From contig JANYJJ010000150.1 of the NCBI GenBank assembly GCA_025358485.1, forward strand, positions 57,517-121,516: DNA of 64,000 nt. The letters run 5' to 3'. The position numbers and the translations under genes were made by a program. The notes under the pieces were generated by a model. That model saw only the letters and a program-made list of their open reading frames with translations. It did no database searches and was not told the DNA's origin. Origin of the DNA: Burkholderiales bacterium (GTDB lineage Bacteria; Pseudomonadota; Gammaproteobacteria; Burkholderiales; Burkholderiaceae_C). Below, one piece after another: positions 18,102 through 26,231 of this stretch; the first letter of the stretch is position 1, and every line of letters starts with the position of its first letter.

Positions 18102-19364
18102 TTAGCGCAAGTTGACCAAGGTTTGAAACACTTGGTCCTGGGTTTTGATGGTTTGCGCATTCGCTTGATAAGAGCGCTGCGCCGTGATCATGTTGACCAG
18201 CTCAGCCGTCAAATCGACGTTCGATTCTTCTAGCGCGGCTGCCTGCAACACACCCAAGGTGCCTTCACCCGGCGCGCCCACCACCGGGTCACCTGCCACG
18301 TGCGAAGGTGCCCAGGCGTTGCCGCCCAACGGTTGCAAGCCCTGCGGGTTGCGAAAGGTGGCCAGCAGCAATTGGCCAGCCGCTTTGGTTTGGCCGTTGG
18401 AATAGCGCGCCGTCACCACGCCGTCGTTGGCGAACGAGACACCTCCCAACTGGCCCGGTGCGTAGCCGTCTTGCGTGAGGTCGGTCACGCCAAACGGTGA
18501 GCCGTATTGCGTGGCACCCAACAGGTTGAGCTTGACGTTGGGTATGGGCAGCGTCACCGCGCCCACGGCGTTGGCGGACGCAGGGATGTTCAACATCACG
18601 TTGGCCAGCGGCAGGGTGGGCGTGCCACCGTTGGCCGGAAAGACAATTTGCGTCGCGGGCACAGGAGCGGCGGCGCTTCCGTTGATGGTCGCGCCATTGG
18701 CCGCGACGTAGACATTCCAGGTGTCGGTAGCGGCTTTTTGGAAGTAGTAGGTCAACGCCACGTCTTGGCCCTTATCGTCAAACACGTTGAGCGAGGTGGC
18801 TTTGTTGTAGGTCAGCGGGTCGGCAAAGTTGATGGCCGGGCCGCTGGTGGGCACGGTGACTTTGGAGCGCGCATCCAGGTTCAATTCCATCTTGATGGCG
18901 GTGGTCACCTGAGGCTTGATGCCCGCTGTGGGCATTTGCAGCGAGTCGGCTTTGCCGCTTTGAATCACGCCCAGCGCATCGGCCCGGTAGCCGATGAGCT
19001 TTTGGTTTTGGTTGTTGACCACAAAGCCCTCGCGGTCCACCTTGAACTGGCCGTTGCGGCTGTAGTTGATGCCGCCGATGCTGTCTTCGACCTGGAAAAA
19101 GCCGTTGCCGTTGATGGCCAAGTCAAGCGGGTTTTCGGTGGTGACGATGCTGCCCTGCGAGAACTGCTGCGTCACCGCCGCCACGCGCACGCCAATGCCA
19201 ATTTGGTTGGTGGCCGCGCCGTTCATGGCGCTGGCGTACATGTCAGCAAATTCAGCGCGCGACATTTTTTCGCCGTAAGTGTTGGCATTGGCCACGTTGT
19301 TGCCAATCACGTCGAGGCTCTTGCTGCTGGCGTTCAGACCGGACAAACCTTGTTGGAAGCTCAT
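18102..19364 (-). CDS. flgE: Flagellar hook protein
   Basis: Hook subunit, 420 residues from MSFQQGLSGLNASSKSLDVIG, the family-typical start. The ORF track runs 26 residues further upstream, but AGGAA lies 8 bp before the ATG at 19364. C-terminal EESNVDLTAELVNMITAQRSYQANAQTIKTQDQV is diagnostic. It is separated from flgD by a 184-bp gap holding a REP-like hairpin, the largest gap in the operon. Confidence 0.96.
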   Translation of the reverse strand: MSFQQGLSGLNASSKSLDVIGNNVANANTYGEKMSRAEFADMYASAMNGAATNQIGIGVRVAAVTQQFSQGSIVTTENPLDLAINGNGFFQVEDSIGGINYSRNGQFKVDREGFVVNNQNQKLIGYRADALGVIQSGKADSLQMPTAGIKPQVTTAIKMELNLDARSKVTVPTSGPAINFADPLTYNKATSLNVFDDKGQDVALTYYFQKAATDTWNVYVAANGATINGSAAAPVPATQIVFPANGGTPTLPLANVMLNIPASANAVGAVTLPIPNVKLNLLGATQYGSPFGVTDLTQDGYAPGQLGGVSFANDGVVTARYSNGQTKAAGQLLLATFRNPQGLQPLGGNAWAPSHVAGDPVVGAPGEGTLGVLQAAALEESNVDLTAELVNMITAQRSYQANAQTIKTQDQVFQTLVNLR

Positions 19365-19412
19365 GGGTAATTCCTGTTGGTGGCGATGGAGAAACTTTGT
19401 GTGACACCACAA

Positions 19413-19472
19413 CCCGTTCGGGCTGAGGTATCGAAGCCCCACTCAAGCCTTCGATACCTCAGGCCGAACGGG
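19413..19472. repeat. REP-like inverted pair between flgD and flgE
   Basis: A forward arm carrying GTTCGGGCTGAGGTATCGAAG (19413-19436) faces its near-perfect reverse complement (19449-19472) over a 12-bp loop. The RNA would form a stem of about 24 bp inside the flg operon. A shorter related fragment (GAGGCCGAACGGGG) follows near 19506. Confidence 0.85.
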
Positions 19473-19548
19473 ACGGGGCGGGGTGGCGGCGAAACGGAGA
19501 GGTTGGAGGCCGAACGGGGGGGTGGGTTGTGTGGACGCTGAAGCCCGT

Positions 19549-20217
19549 TCAGTTAAACGACTTCACCTGCGTGTAAGTCACGCTGCCTGAGCGTTGCAGT
19601 TCCAGGTTCAAGCCGTCGCCGCCCATGTTCACGGCCACCACCTTGTCGCGCATGTAGGTGGTCGCTGCCACAGGGGCGGTGTTGTTGGTGGCCACCACGC
19701 GGAAGCGAATGTCGCCTTGCGCAGCTGAACCCCCAGCGGCCCCTTTGGCGGCCCAGTCAAAGTTGACGCGACCGGCCTTTTGGGGCCCGAGTTGCAGCGT
19801 GTCCAGCACCGTGCCATCAGGGCGCAACACTTCCACCTTGCTGGCGCTGGCGTCTGATGCCAACTCGAACGCGCCTTGGCCCACGTCGTTGGCAATGTTC
19901 ATGCTGTTGCCCGCCACAGTCACGTCACGACCCACCAAGGCCGCGCCTTGCAGGGTTTGCATTTGCAAAAACTGGTTGGTCAAACCGGCGACGGTTTTGT
20001 TGAGTTTTTCAACGCCGCTGACGGTGTTGATTTGCGCCATCTGGCTGGTGACTTGTGCGTTGTCCAACGGGTTCAGCGGATCTTGGTTTTGCATCTGCGC
20101 CACCAGCAACTTCAAGAAGCGGTCTTCGCTGCCCGGGTCGGTTTTCTTCGGCGCTGTCGCCGCTGTGGTGCTGGAGGTGGTGCCCGGGGTGGTGGTGTCT
20201 ATCGTTGCGATGGCCAT
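19549..20217 (-). CDS. flgD: Flagellar hook assembly scaffold/capping protein
   Basis: 222 residues. The N-terminal core SEDRFLKLLVAQMQNQDPLNPLDNAQVTSQMAQI is the hallmark of FlgD, the hook cap; the C-terminal part carries the FlgD tudor/FnIII-like region (VEVLRPDGTVLDTLQLG). It lies 39 bp after flgC. Confidence 0.96.
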   Translation of the reverse strand: MAIATIDTTTPGTTSSTTAATAPKKTDPGSEDRFLKLLVAQMQNQDPLNPLDNAQVTSQMAQINTVSGVEKLNKTVAGLTNQFLQMQTLQGAALVGRDVTVAGNSMNIANDVGQGAFELASDASASKVEVLRPDGTVLDTLQLGPQKAGRVNFDWAAKGAAGGSAAQGDIRFRVVATNNTAPVAATTYMRDKVVAVNMGGDGLNLELQRSGSVTYTQVKSFN

Positions 20218-20256
20218 GGTGGTTCTTTCAAAAAAGCGTCAATTCGACTTAAAGCT

Positions 20257-20673
20257 TCAAGCACCGATTTGCAGCGTCTTCAGCAACAAACTCTTGGCGG
20301 TGTTCATCACCTCCACGTTGTTTTGGTAAGAGCGCGAGGCTGAAATCATGTTGACCATTTCCTCCACTGCATTTACGTTGCTGTAGGTCACATAACCGTC
20401 GGCGTCGGCCGAAGGGTGCTTGGGGTCGTGAATGCGTTTGCCGGGTGTGTTGTCTTCCGAAATGGTCGACACCGTCACCCCGGCCGAGGTCAGGTCGTTT
20501 CGGGTCTGGCCCATGAATTCGGTCTGGAACGTGACTTGCCGCGCCTTGTAAACCTTGCCGTCGGGCCCGGCCACGGTGTCGGCGTTGGCCAGGTTGGACG
20601 CCACCACGTTGAGCCGCTGGCTCTGCGCACTGGCGGCGCTGCCTGAGACGTTGAAGATGTTCAGCATGGACAT
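20257..20673 (-). CDS. flgC: Flagellar proximal rod protein
   Basis: 138 residues from the ATG at 20673, which has AAGGAG 7 bp upstream; the track starts two codons earlier at a TTG. N-terminal SGSAASAQSQRLNVVASNLANADTV and C-terminal SNVNAVEEMVNMISASRSYQNNVEVMNTAKSLLLKTLQIG match FlgC. Confidence 0.96.
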   Translation of the reverse strand: MSMLNIFNVSGSAASAQSQRLNVVASNLANADTVAGPDGKVYKARQVTFQTEFMGQTRNDLTSAGVTVSTISEDNTPGKRIHDPKHPSADADGYVTYSNVNAVEEMVNMISASRSYQNNVEVMNTAKSLLLKTLQIGA

Positions 20674-20698
20674 GGGCAAGCTCCTTCAGTCTTGAAAA

Positions 20699-21142
20699 TC
20701 ATTGGCCGCGAATGGCGTCGAGCATGGTCTTGACGCTGCCGTTGATGAAGCGCAGCGTGGCTTCAAATTTCACCGAGTTGTCGGCAAAGTTGGCGCGCTC
20801 ACGGTCCATGTCCACGGTGTTGCGGTCAAGGTTGGTTTGGCTCGGTGAGGCGTAATTCAGGCGCGACTCCGAGCGCATGCTGTTTTGCGTGTCCAGCGCT
20901 ATGTGCCCGGCTCTGGTTGTCGCGGTTGTGGTTGCAATTCCCGTCATGGACACCGCGCTGACAGCGCCTGCTGAACCACCACCCGTGGCTTCACGCAACG
21001 CCTGCGCAAAGTTCATGTCGCGGGCCACATAGTTGGGCGTGTCGGCGTTGGCGATGTTGCTGGCAATCAGCCGCTGGCGCTCGGCGCGCAGGCTCAAAGC
21101 TTGGCCTTGAAAGTCAAGCGAACTGGTGAGTCGATTCAGCAT
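20699..21142 (-). CDS. flgB: Flagellar proximal rod protein
   Basis: 147 residues from ATG 21142, with GGAG 8 bp upstream; the track begins at an upstream TTG (21160). Motifs: LSLRAERQRLIASNIANADTPNYVARDMNFAQAL and C-terminal ANFADNSVKFEATLRFINGSVKTMLDAI. First gene of the minus-strand flg operon and divergent from flgA. Confidence 0.95.
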   Translation of the reverse strand: MLNRLTSSLDFQGQALSLRAERQRLIASNIANADTPNYVARDMNFAQALREATGGGSAGAVSAVSMTGIATTTATTRAGHIALDTQNSMRSESRLNYASPSQTNLDRNTVDMDRERANFADNSVKFEATLRFINGSVKTMLDAIRGQ

Positions 21143-21285
21143 GTCGGTGCTCCAGAGCAACCCTCACTCAGAGGGCCGTGCAGCAATTGTGGGCAGCCAA
21201 CGCGTTGAACATTAGCGAGAACAGAACCGCAAAAGCCCGTCTATTCCCAAGCTTCGTCAACAGCGCTCGGTTCAAACTTCCCGGC
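21143..21285. promoter_or_regulatory. Divergent flgB / flgA control region
   Basis: A 143-bp gap between the two divergent flagellar transcripts must hold both start regions unless flgA begins earlier. I could not identify a convincing sigma-54 or sigma-70 element; ACATTAGCG near 21210 weakly resembles an FlhDC half-site. Location is supported by gene arrangement only. Confidence 0.45.
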
Positions 21286-22050
21286 ATGAAAACCTCGGCT
21301 TCTGTGCGCCTTTGGCGGCTGCTCATTTGGGCGTTCGGCGTGCTGTCTTTGCCGCTGTTGGTGTTGACTTATTCACCTGCACATGCACAGATGCTGGACA
21401 CCGGCCTGATCGATGCAGCCGTTGAACAACAAGTGCGTCAACTGGCCATCGCCGGCACCCAAGCCGCGACCAAAGACGCTGCCCTCGGCGTCAGCCGCGT
21501 TGACATCAGCGTGGGCGCTTTGGACAAACGCTTGCGCTTGGCACCCTGCCAACGCATCGAACCCTATTTACCGCCCAATGCCAAGCTGTGGGGCAAAACA
21601 CGCATCGGTCTGCGCTGCACGCAAGGTGCTACGCCGTGGAACGTTTACTTGCCCATCACCGTGAAGGTTTACGGCCAAGCGCTGGTCAGCATGCAGCCAC
21701 TGGCGGCGGGCAGCGTGCTCACTGCGGGCGACTTGACCCAGGGCGAAGTTGACTTGGCCGAGGACAGCTCAGACGCCGTGATGCAAGCCTCTCAAGCCGT
21801 GGGCCGCAGCTTGGCCAAGCCCATGGTGGCCGGGCAAAGTTTGCGCATGGCCCACCTCAAATTACGGCTATGGTTTGCAGCGGGTGAAACCGTGCAGGTT
21901 GTGGCCCAGGGCAGCGGATTCAAGATTGCCAGCGAAGGCCAAGCGCTCACCGCCGGTATCGAAGGCCAACCGGCGCGGGTGAGAACCGAAGCCGGGCGCG
22001 TGCTGACCGGCGTTGCCGTGGGCGAACGCAGGATGGAGTTGGCACTTTGA
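21286..22050 (+). CDS. flgA: P-ring assembly chaperone precursor
   Basis: Periplasmic chaperone for FlgI, 254 residues from ATG 21286; the track starts 36 residues earlier without signal-peptide character. A basic start and hydrophobic core end at SPAHA. The mature part has DKRLRLAPCQRIEPYLPP, the SAF domain (VYGQALVSMQPLAAGSVLTAGDLTQGEVDL) and the C-terminal VQVVAQGSGFKIASEGQAL..GQPARVRTEAGRVLTGVA. Followed by flgM and flgN, the usual order. Confidence 0.95.
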   Translation: MKTSASVRLWRLLIWAFGVLSLPLLVLTYSPAHAQMLDTGLIDAAVEQQVRQLAIAGTQAATKDAALGVSRVDISVGALDKRLRLAPCQRIEPYLPPNAKLWGKTRIGLRCTQGATPWNVYLPITVKVYGQALVSMQPLAAGSVLTAGDLTQGEVDLAEDSSDAVMQASQAVGRSLAKPMVAGQSLRMAHLKLRLWFAAGETVQVVAQGSGFKIASEGQALTAGIEGQPARVRTEAGRVLTGVAVGERRMELAL

Positions 22051-22102
22051 ATCCAAGGAACAACAGGGCATGGGTTAGCAAAACGGGGTGGAAAAAAAAC
22101 AC

Positions 22103-22129
22103 TAAAGTCGCGTCCGGGGCATCCGATAA
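22103..22129 (+). promoter_or_regulatory. FliA (sigma-28) promoter of flgM
   Basis: TAAAGTCG (-35, 22103-22110), an 11-bp spacer, then TCCGATAA (-10, 22122-22129) closely match the flagellar class 3 consensus TAAAGTTT-N11-GCCGATAA. It sits about 50 bp ahead of the flgM start, so flgM can be raised when FliA becomes active. Confidence 0.85.
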
Positions 22130-22180
22130 GAAAATCATATGGATCGGGTTTGGCCTCAAATCCACCCCTTGGAGCGAATT

Positions 22181-22501
22181 ATGAAAATTGGAAACTCTGT
22201 TGACTCGGCCGCGGTGCAGGCACCCACCGGCCGAACCGCACCCGCAGATGCGGACAAACCCACCAAATCGGTGAGTGGCCCCGCCGCCGCCAGCACGCAA
22301 GTGGAGCTGTCCAACACAGCCGCCACATTGCGCGCCGGGGCTGCCAACGCCACGACACAAGCCTCGGCCGACTTCGACGCTGAAAAAGTCAACCGCATTT
22401 CGCAATCCATTGCCGACGGCAGCTTCACGGTCAACCCCGAAGCCATCGCCGACAAATTGATTTCGAACGCGCAAGAGTTGCTCAGCAAAGGCCAGCGCTG
22501 A
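22181..22501 (+). CDS. flgM: Anti-sigma-28 factor
   Basis: 106 residues from ATG 22181 (GGAG 6 bp upstream), not the track start at 22139. The N-terminus is Ala/Thr-rich and probably disordered; the C-terminal FliA-binding part reads FDAEKVNRISQSIADGSFTVNPEAIADKLI, which is typical. FlgM holds FliA inactive until it is exported through the finished hook-basal body. A FliA-type promoter lies just upstream. Confidence 0.94.
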   Translation: MKIGNSVDSAAVQAPTGRTAPADADKPTKSVSGPAAASTQVELSNTAATLRAGAANATTQASADFDAEKVNRISQSIADGSFTVNPEAIADKLISNAQELLSKGQR

Positions 22502-22553
22502 TTTTTTATCAACGCCAAGTTCCATCAGCGCCAAACAACAAGATCACTCCCGA

Positions 22554-22937
22554 ATGAACCTCACGCCCGAACTCTGCGACCCCGTGCTGGAAGACAAACT
22601 TCTGGCCGTCGAAGAACAGTTGGCGCATTTGGGCGACGCCCTGATTGCGCGCAACATCCAGGGCATAGACGTTCATTCCACTGGATTGCACCGCGCTTTG
22701 GCGCGCGCCGTCGAGCACTTCACGGACGCCGCACGCCATGGCGCTGTGCCGCCCGCACTTCGGCGTCGTTTGGCTGCGGCCAGTGGACAAGTCGCAGCGC
22801 AGCGTGAAGCTTTGTCACGCGCGACGGCCGCCCTGGACCGCGCCATCGAAGTCCTCATGCCCCGCGAAACCCCGGCGCTGTATTCAGCCTACGGCTCCGC
22901 TTCGCGCAGTTATCGCGGCGGCTCGGTACAAGCCTGA
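22554..22937 (+). CDS. flgN: Flagellar export chaperone FlgN-like
   Basis: 127-residue helical protein directly after flgM. Length, position and long amphipathic helices (LEDKLLAVEEQLAHLGDALIARN, SGQVAAQREALSRATAALDRAIEVLM) fit FlgN, the export chaperone for FlgK and FlgL. Sequence similarity in this family is weak, so the call rests largely on context. Confidence 0.8.
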   Translation: MNLTPELCDPVLEDKLLAVEEQLAHLGDALIARNIQGIDVHSTGLHRALARAVEHFTDAARHGAVPPALRRRLAAASGQVAAQREALSRATAALDRAIEVLMPRETPALYSAYGSASRSYRGGSVQA

Positions 22938-22964
22938 ACACGCGTTCTTGACGCCAGATAATGG

Positions 22965-22980
22965 CTGGTGTTTCATACAG
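22965..22980. promoter_or_regulatory. Candidate LexA (SOS) box at dinB
   Basis: CTGGTGTTTCATACAG fits the CTG-N10-CAG frame of the proteobacterial LexA operator, although one arm lacks the T of CTGT. A TTGACG hexamer lies just upstream at 22948-22953. The box overlaps the GTG used by the ORF track, which favours a start further downstream. Confidence 0.5.
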
Positions 22981-24290
22981 CCGCACCTCTTGGCCTGGGC
23001 GCCTCCCAACAACGCTTGATAGCCCATCTCGACATGGACGCGTTTTACGCGTCGGTCGAGCTGCTGCGCTATCCCGATTTGCGTGGCTCGGCAGTGGTGA
23101 TCGGTGGGGGTCGCGACGCTTCACCGCAACTCAACTCTGACGGCACACGTCGCTACGCCAAGCTGCGTCACTACGCTGGCCGCGGCGTGATCACCACTTG
23201 CACTTACGAAGCCCGCGCGCTGGGCGCGCATTCGGGCATGGGCGTGATGAAGGCGGCCGTGTTGGCACCCGACGCGGTGTTGTTGCCGGTCGATTTTGAC
23301 GAATACCGCAAATATTCGCGCCTGTTCAAAGCTGCTGCGCGCAGCGTCGCCCCGATCTTGGAAGACCGCGGCATCGACGAGATTTACCTTGACATCACCG
23401 AGCTGCCCGGCGCGCAAGAAGACGCTGGCCGAGCGGTGGGCGTGGCTCTGCGTCTGGCCGTGTTCGAGGCCACCGGCTTGACCTGTTCGGTGGGCATCAC
23501 GCCCAACAAATTGCTGTCCAAAATTTGCAGCGACCTCGACAAACCCAACGGCCTGACCTTGCTTGACGCCGCAGAAATTCCGGCGCGCATTTGGCCGCTG
23601 CCTGCCAAAAAAATCAACGGCATCGGCCCGAAGGCCACAGAAAAATTAGCGGGCTTCAACATTCACACCATCGGCGATTTGGCCGCCGCCGAACCGCAGT
23701 TTCTGCTGGGCCATTTCGGCAAGAGTTACGGCGCGTGGTTGCACGAAGCCGCGAACGGCCGCGACGAGCGCCCGGTGGTCACCTTCAGCGAGCCAAAGTC
23801 CATAAGCCGCGAAACCACATTCGACCGCGACCTGCACGCCGTGCGCGACCGCGCAGCGCTCACACCCATCTTCACCGAGTTGTGCATCAAGCTGGCCGGT
23901 GACCTGAGTCGCAAAGGCTACGCCAGCAAAACCATAGGCATCAAGCTGCGCTTCGACGATTTCAAAATCGTCACGCGCGACATCACGCTGCCAGCTCACA
24001 CCATGGACGCGAAGGCGATACGACACGCGGCAGGTGCCTGTTTGAAGCGCGTCGATTTGTCGCGTCGGCTGCGCTTGTTGGGCGTGCGCGCCGGGGCGTT
24101 GGTGAAGCTGGCAGATTTGCCTGCGAAGCCCGTTCAGACTGGGTCAATTGAAGCGGCGTTGTCGTTGTTTGAGGGCAGCGACGACCCGTCATCGGCACAC
24201 TTTCAATGGGACGCAAATCTCCTTGCCTCGCCCCACCCCGCTCGGGTTGAGTCTGTCGAACCCCCCGCGCACGAAACAGCTCTTAAATGA
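22968..24290 (+). CDS. dinB: DNA polymerase IV (Y-family)
   Basis: Translesion polymerase. IAHLDMDAFYASVEL carries the first metal-binding Asp, DRGIDEIYLDIT the catalytic DE pair, and GITPNKLLSKICSDLDKPNG the Y-family signature; a helix-hairpin-helix (INGIGPKATEKLAGFNIHTIGDLAA) and little-finger domain follow. The start is uncertain: the track uses GTG 22968, but a LexA-like box overlaps it, so TTG 23016 or ATG 23034 could be used. The last codons (PARVESVEPP) are encoded by a REP-like half element at 24239-24263. An imperfect hairpin surrounds the stop. Confidence 0.93.
   Translation: MFHTAAPLGLGASQQRLIAHLDMDAFYASVELLRYPDLRGSAVVIGGGRDASPQLNSDGTRRYAKLRHYAGRGVITTCTYEARALGAHSGMGVMKAAVLAPDAVLLPVDFDEYRKYSRLFKAAARSVAPILEDRGIDEIYLDITELPGAQEDAGRAVGVALRLAVFEATGLTCSVGITPNKLLSKICSDLDKPNGLTLLDAAEIPARIWPLPAKKINGIGPKATEKLAGFNIHTIGDLAAAEPQFLLGHFGKSYGAWLHEAANGRDERPVVTFSEPKSISRETTFDRDLHAVRDRAALTPIFTELCIKLAGDLSRKGYASKTIGIKLRFDDFKIVTRDITLPAHTMDAKAIRHAAGACLKRVDLSRRLRLLGVRAGALVKLADLPAKPVQTGSIEAALSLFEGSDDPSSAHFQWDANLLASPHPARVESVEPPAHETALK
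24239..24263. repeat. REP-like half element inside the dinB 3' end
   Basis: CGCTCGGGTTGAGTCTGTCGAA is a diverged copy of the GTTCGGGCTGAG..TCGAA element seen elsewhere in the window. It lies within the last codons of dinB and about 115 bp before the hipBA-like pair. Confidence 0.65.
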
Positions 24291-24309
24291 AGCATTAAGC
24301 GCTTTGTGA

Positions 24310-24352
24310 ATCAACTAAGATACGAAATAAATACTTTTGCACCTTAGTTGAT
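24310..24352. promoter_or_regulatory. Inverted repeat, likely operator of the hipBA-like pair
   Basis: ATCAACTAAG (24310-24319) and CTTAGTTGAT (24343-24352) are perfect 10-bp inverted halves 23 bp apart in an AT-rich stretch ahead of the HTH antitoxin gene. Such arms, a few helical turns apart, suit a dimeric Xre/HipB-type repressor. Base composition differs sharply from the surrounding genes. Confidence 0.7.
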
Positions 24353-24378
24353 ACAAACCTCCATCGAGAAGAAATCAA

Positions 24379-24741
24379 ATGCGCCGCCCTGAATCCCAGT
24401 TCGTTACCCCAGCCGGCTTGCAAGCTGCGCAGCAATTGGGGCAAGCCGTGCGCGCCTCCCGGCTGTCCATGAATTCGACCCAAGCCGATTTCAGCGCGCG
24501 CGCTCGGCTCAGCCGCGCCACCTTGGCGCGCATCGAGTCTGGCGACCCCGCCGTGAGCTTCGGCTCGTGGGTGTCGGCCATGGAAGAGGCTTCGCTGCTT
24601 CAGCGTTTGAACGCGGATGCGGGCATCGGTGCAGCAAGCCTGGCGCGCGACGTTGTGCGTCCCGTTGTGCGTTCAGCGACGCGCCAACGCGCATCCGGTT
24701 TGCACGGTGCAGCAGCGCGCGAAGACGCATACGATTTTTGA
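24379..24741 (+). CDS. Xre-family HTH protein, HipB-like antitoxin
   Basis: 120 residues with one helix-turn-helix (about 20-75; GQAVRASRLSMNSTQADFSARARLSRATLARIESG). The position directly before a HipA-family kinase identifies it as the probable antitoxin and autorepressor. AGAAG lies 7 bp ahead of the ATG. The C-terminal 40 residues are not recognisable. The hipA start lies 4 bp after its stop, so the two are probably coupled. Confidence 0.85.
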   Translation: MRRPESQFVTPAGLQAAQQLGQAVRASRLSMNSTQADFSARARLSRATLARIESGDPAVSFGSWVSAMEEASLLQRLNADAGIGAASLARDVVRPVVRSATRQRASGLHGAAAREDAYDF

Positions 24742-24745
24742 ATTG

Positions 24746-26056
24746 ATGTGCTGGCAGTTCATGCTTGCTGAATTGAACACCGCCGTCTTCGCGTTTTTGG
24801 GCGCGGAACTGCACGCCGTTCCCGCCGGATTGCTGCACCTTGATGAAGGCAACACCGATGTCGTCGCATCCCGCTTCGGCTTTGGCAGCCGCTACTTGCA
24901 GCGCAGCAACGCCGCGCCTCTGGACACCTCGGCACTGCGATTGGAGGGCGCGGTGCCAGGCTCAGAAAAGCAAATCGCGCCACCCAACGGCTTGGCATTG
25001 TTTGGCGCCGTGCGCGACGCACTGCCCGACTTGTGGGGCCGCCGCGTCATAGAGAACAAGCTCAACGTACCGGCCAACTCGCTGCGCGAATCCGACTACA
25101 TGCGACACGCTGGAAGCAACCGCTTCGGCGCGCTCGACTTTCGCGACACGCCCGAATCCGAAGCCGAGGACGGCTTGCTGGTGCCCGTCATCCACCTGAG
25201 CTATTTGCTCGACTCAGCCGACCGCGTTCAACGCGGCGAGCACATCCCCGACAGCCTGGCGCTGCTCTTCCAGGCAGGCCCAACGATGGGCGGCGCGCGC
25301 CCCAAAGCTGTGGTCGTGAGCGACCGCCTTCAGTACCTCGCTAAGTTCCCTGCCCTCGGTGACGCCTTCAACGTGCCCGTGATCGAACGCGCCACGCTTG
25401 AGCTTGCGCGGGCGTGTGGACTGGATGTACCAACCACCGACGTGGTGCGCATACCGAACGACAGCAACGGCCGCGACGTCATGCTCATCGAGCGCTTTGA
25501 TCGCAGCGCCATCGCAGGCGGCTGGGCACGCCACCCCGTGGTCAGCGCGCTCACCGTGCTTGAGCTGCATGAATCCGAATCACAAAACGCCAGCTACGCC
25601 GCCCTGTCAGACCGCATGGGCCGCTTCGCCGCACACGGCCGCGTGGACGCCGACCGGGCCGAGCTTTTCGGACGAATGGTCTTCAACATTTTGGTCAGCA
25701 ACGACGACGACCACCTGCGCAACCATGCTTTCGTCTGGCACCCTCAAGCACGCGGCTGGGCCCTGAGCCCACTGTACGACGTGGTGCCCAAGCCGCAAAT
25801 TGCCACCACTCGGCGACTGCACCTGGGTGTCGGCAAACAAGGCCGCTTGGCCACGTTGGACAACGCCCTGTCAGAGTCAGGCCGCTTCGGCCTGGCGCGC
25901 CACAAAGCCCAGGAAATCATCGAACGCATCAGCGCCGTCACGCGCGAATGGCGAACTGTATTCAACCAGCTGGGCGTGAGCGATGCCGAGTGCGACAAAG
26001 TGGCAACAGCCTTCCGCAAGCCGCGCGACGTTGGGCTTGAGGCGGCGCTGAATTGA
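24746..26056 (+). CDS. HipA-family serine/threonine kinase toxin
   Basis: About 436 residues from ATG 24746; ATG 24761 is also possible and the track's 24617 start overlaps the antitoxin. The N-terminal HipA-N region (LNTAVFAFLGAELHAVPAGLLHLDEG) and the HipA-C kinase core are present: GGARPKAVVVSDRLQYLAKFP (ATP-binding Lys), LMIERFDR, VSNDDDHLRNHAF (catalytic Asp/Asn) and LSPLYDVVPKPQ. E. coli HipA phosphorylates GltX; the target here is unknown. The kinase motifs look intact. Confidence 0.88.
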   Translation: MCWQFMLAELNTAVFAFLGAELHAVPAGLLHLDEGNTDVVASRFGFGSRYLQRSNAAPLDTSALRLEGAVPGSEKQIAPPNGLALFGAVRDALPDLWGRRVIENKLNVPANSLRESDYMRHAGSNRFGALDFRDTPESEAEDGLLVPVIHLSYLLDSADRVQRGEHIPDSLALLFQAGPTMGGARPKAVVVSDRLQYLAKFPALGDAFNVPVIERATLELARACGLDVPTTDVVRIPNDSNGRDVMLIERFDRSAIAGGWARHPVVSALTVLELHESESQNASYAALSDRMGRFAAHGRVDADRAELFGRMVFNILVSNDDDHLRNHAFVWHPQARGWALSPLYDVVPKPQIATTRRLHLGVGKQGRLATLDNALSESGRFGLARHKAQEIIERISAVTREWRTVFNQLGVSDAECDKVATAFRKPRDVGLEAALN

Positions 26057-26177
26057 AGCTCGCAGCCAAACCCGAATCCAACTTCTGAATTCACCCCGAC
26101 AGCCCACCCCGTCCCGCATTCCGTCCCCCTGCCACACACTCACCCGCACCCGCTCCACCAGCCACTACCCCCCCACA

Positions 26178-26225
26178 CCGTTCGGGCTGAGGTGGCTGTT
26201 CCGATCATTCTGAGGTGTCGAAGGA
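26178..26225. repeat. Degenerate REP-like element(s)
   Basis: CCGTTCGGGCTGAGGT (26178-26193) and, shortly after, TTCTGAGGTGTCGAAGG in the same orientation look like two partial copies of the REP-like element. They lie between hipA and the LysR gene and supply part of the latter's ribosome-binding region. Confidence 0.6.
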
Positions 26226-26231
26226 AGTCCA

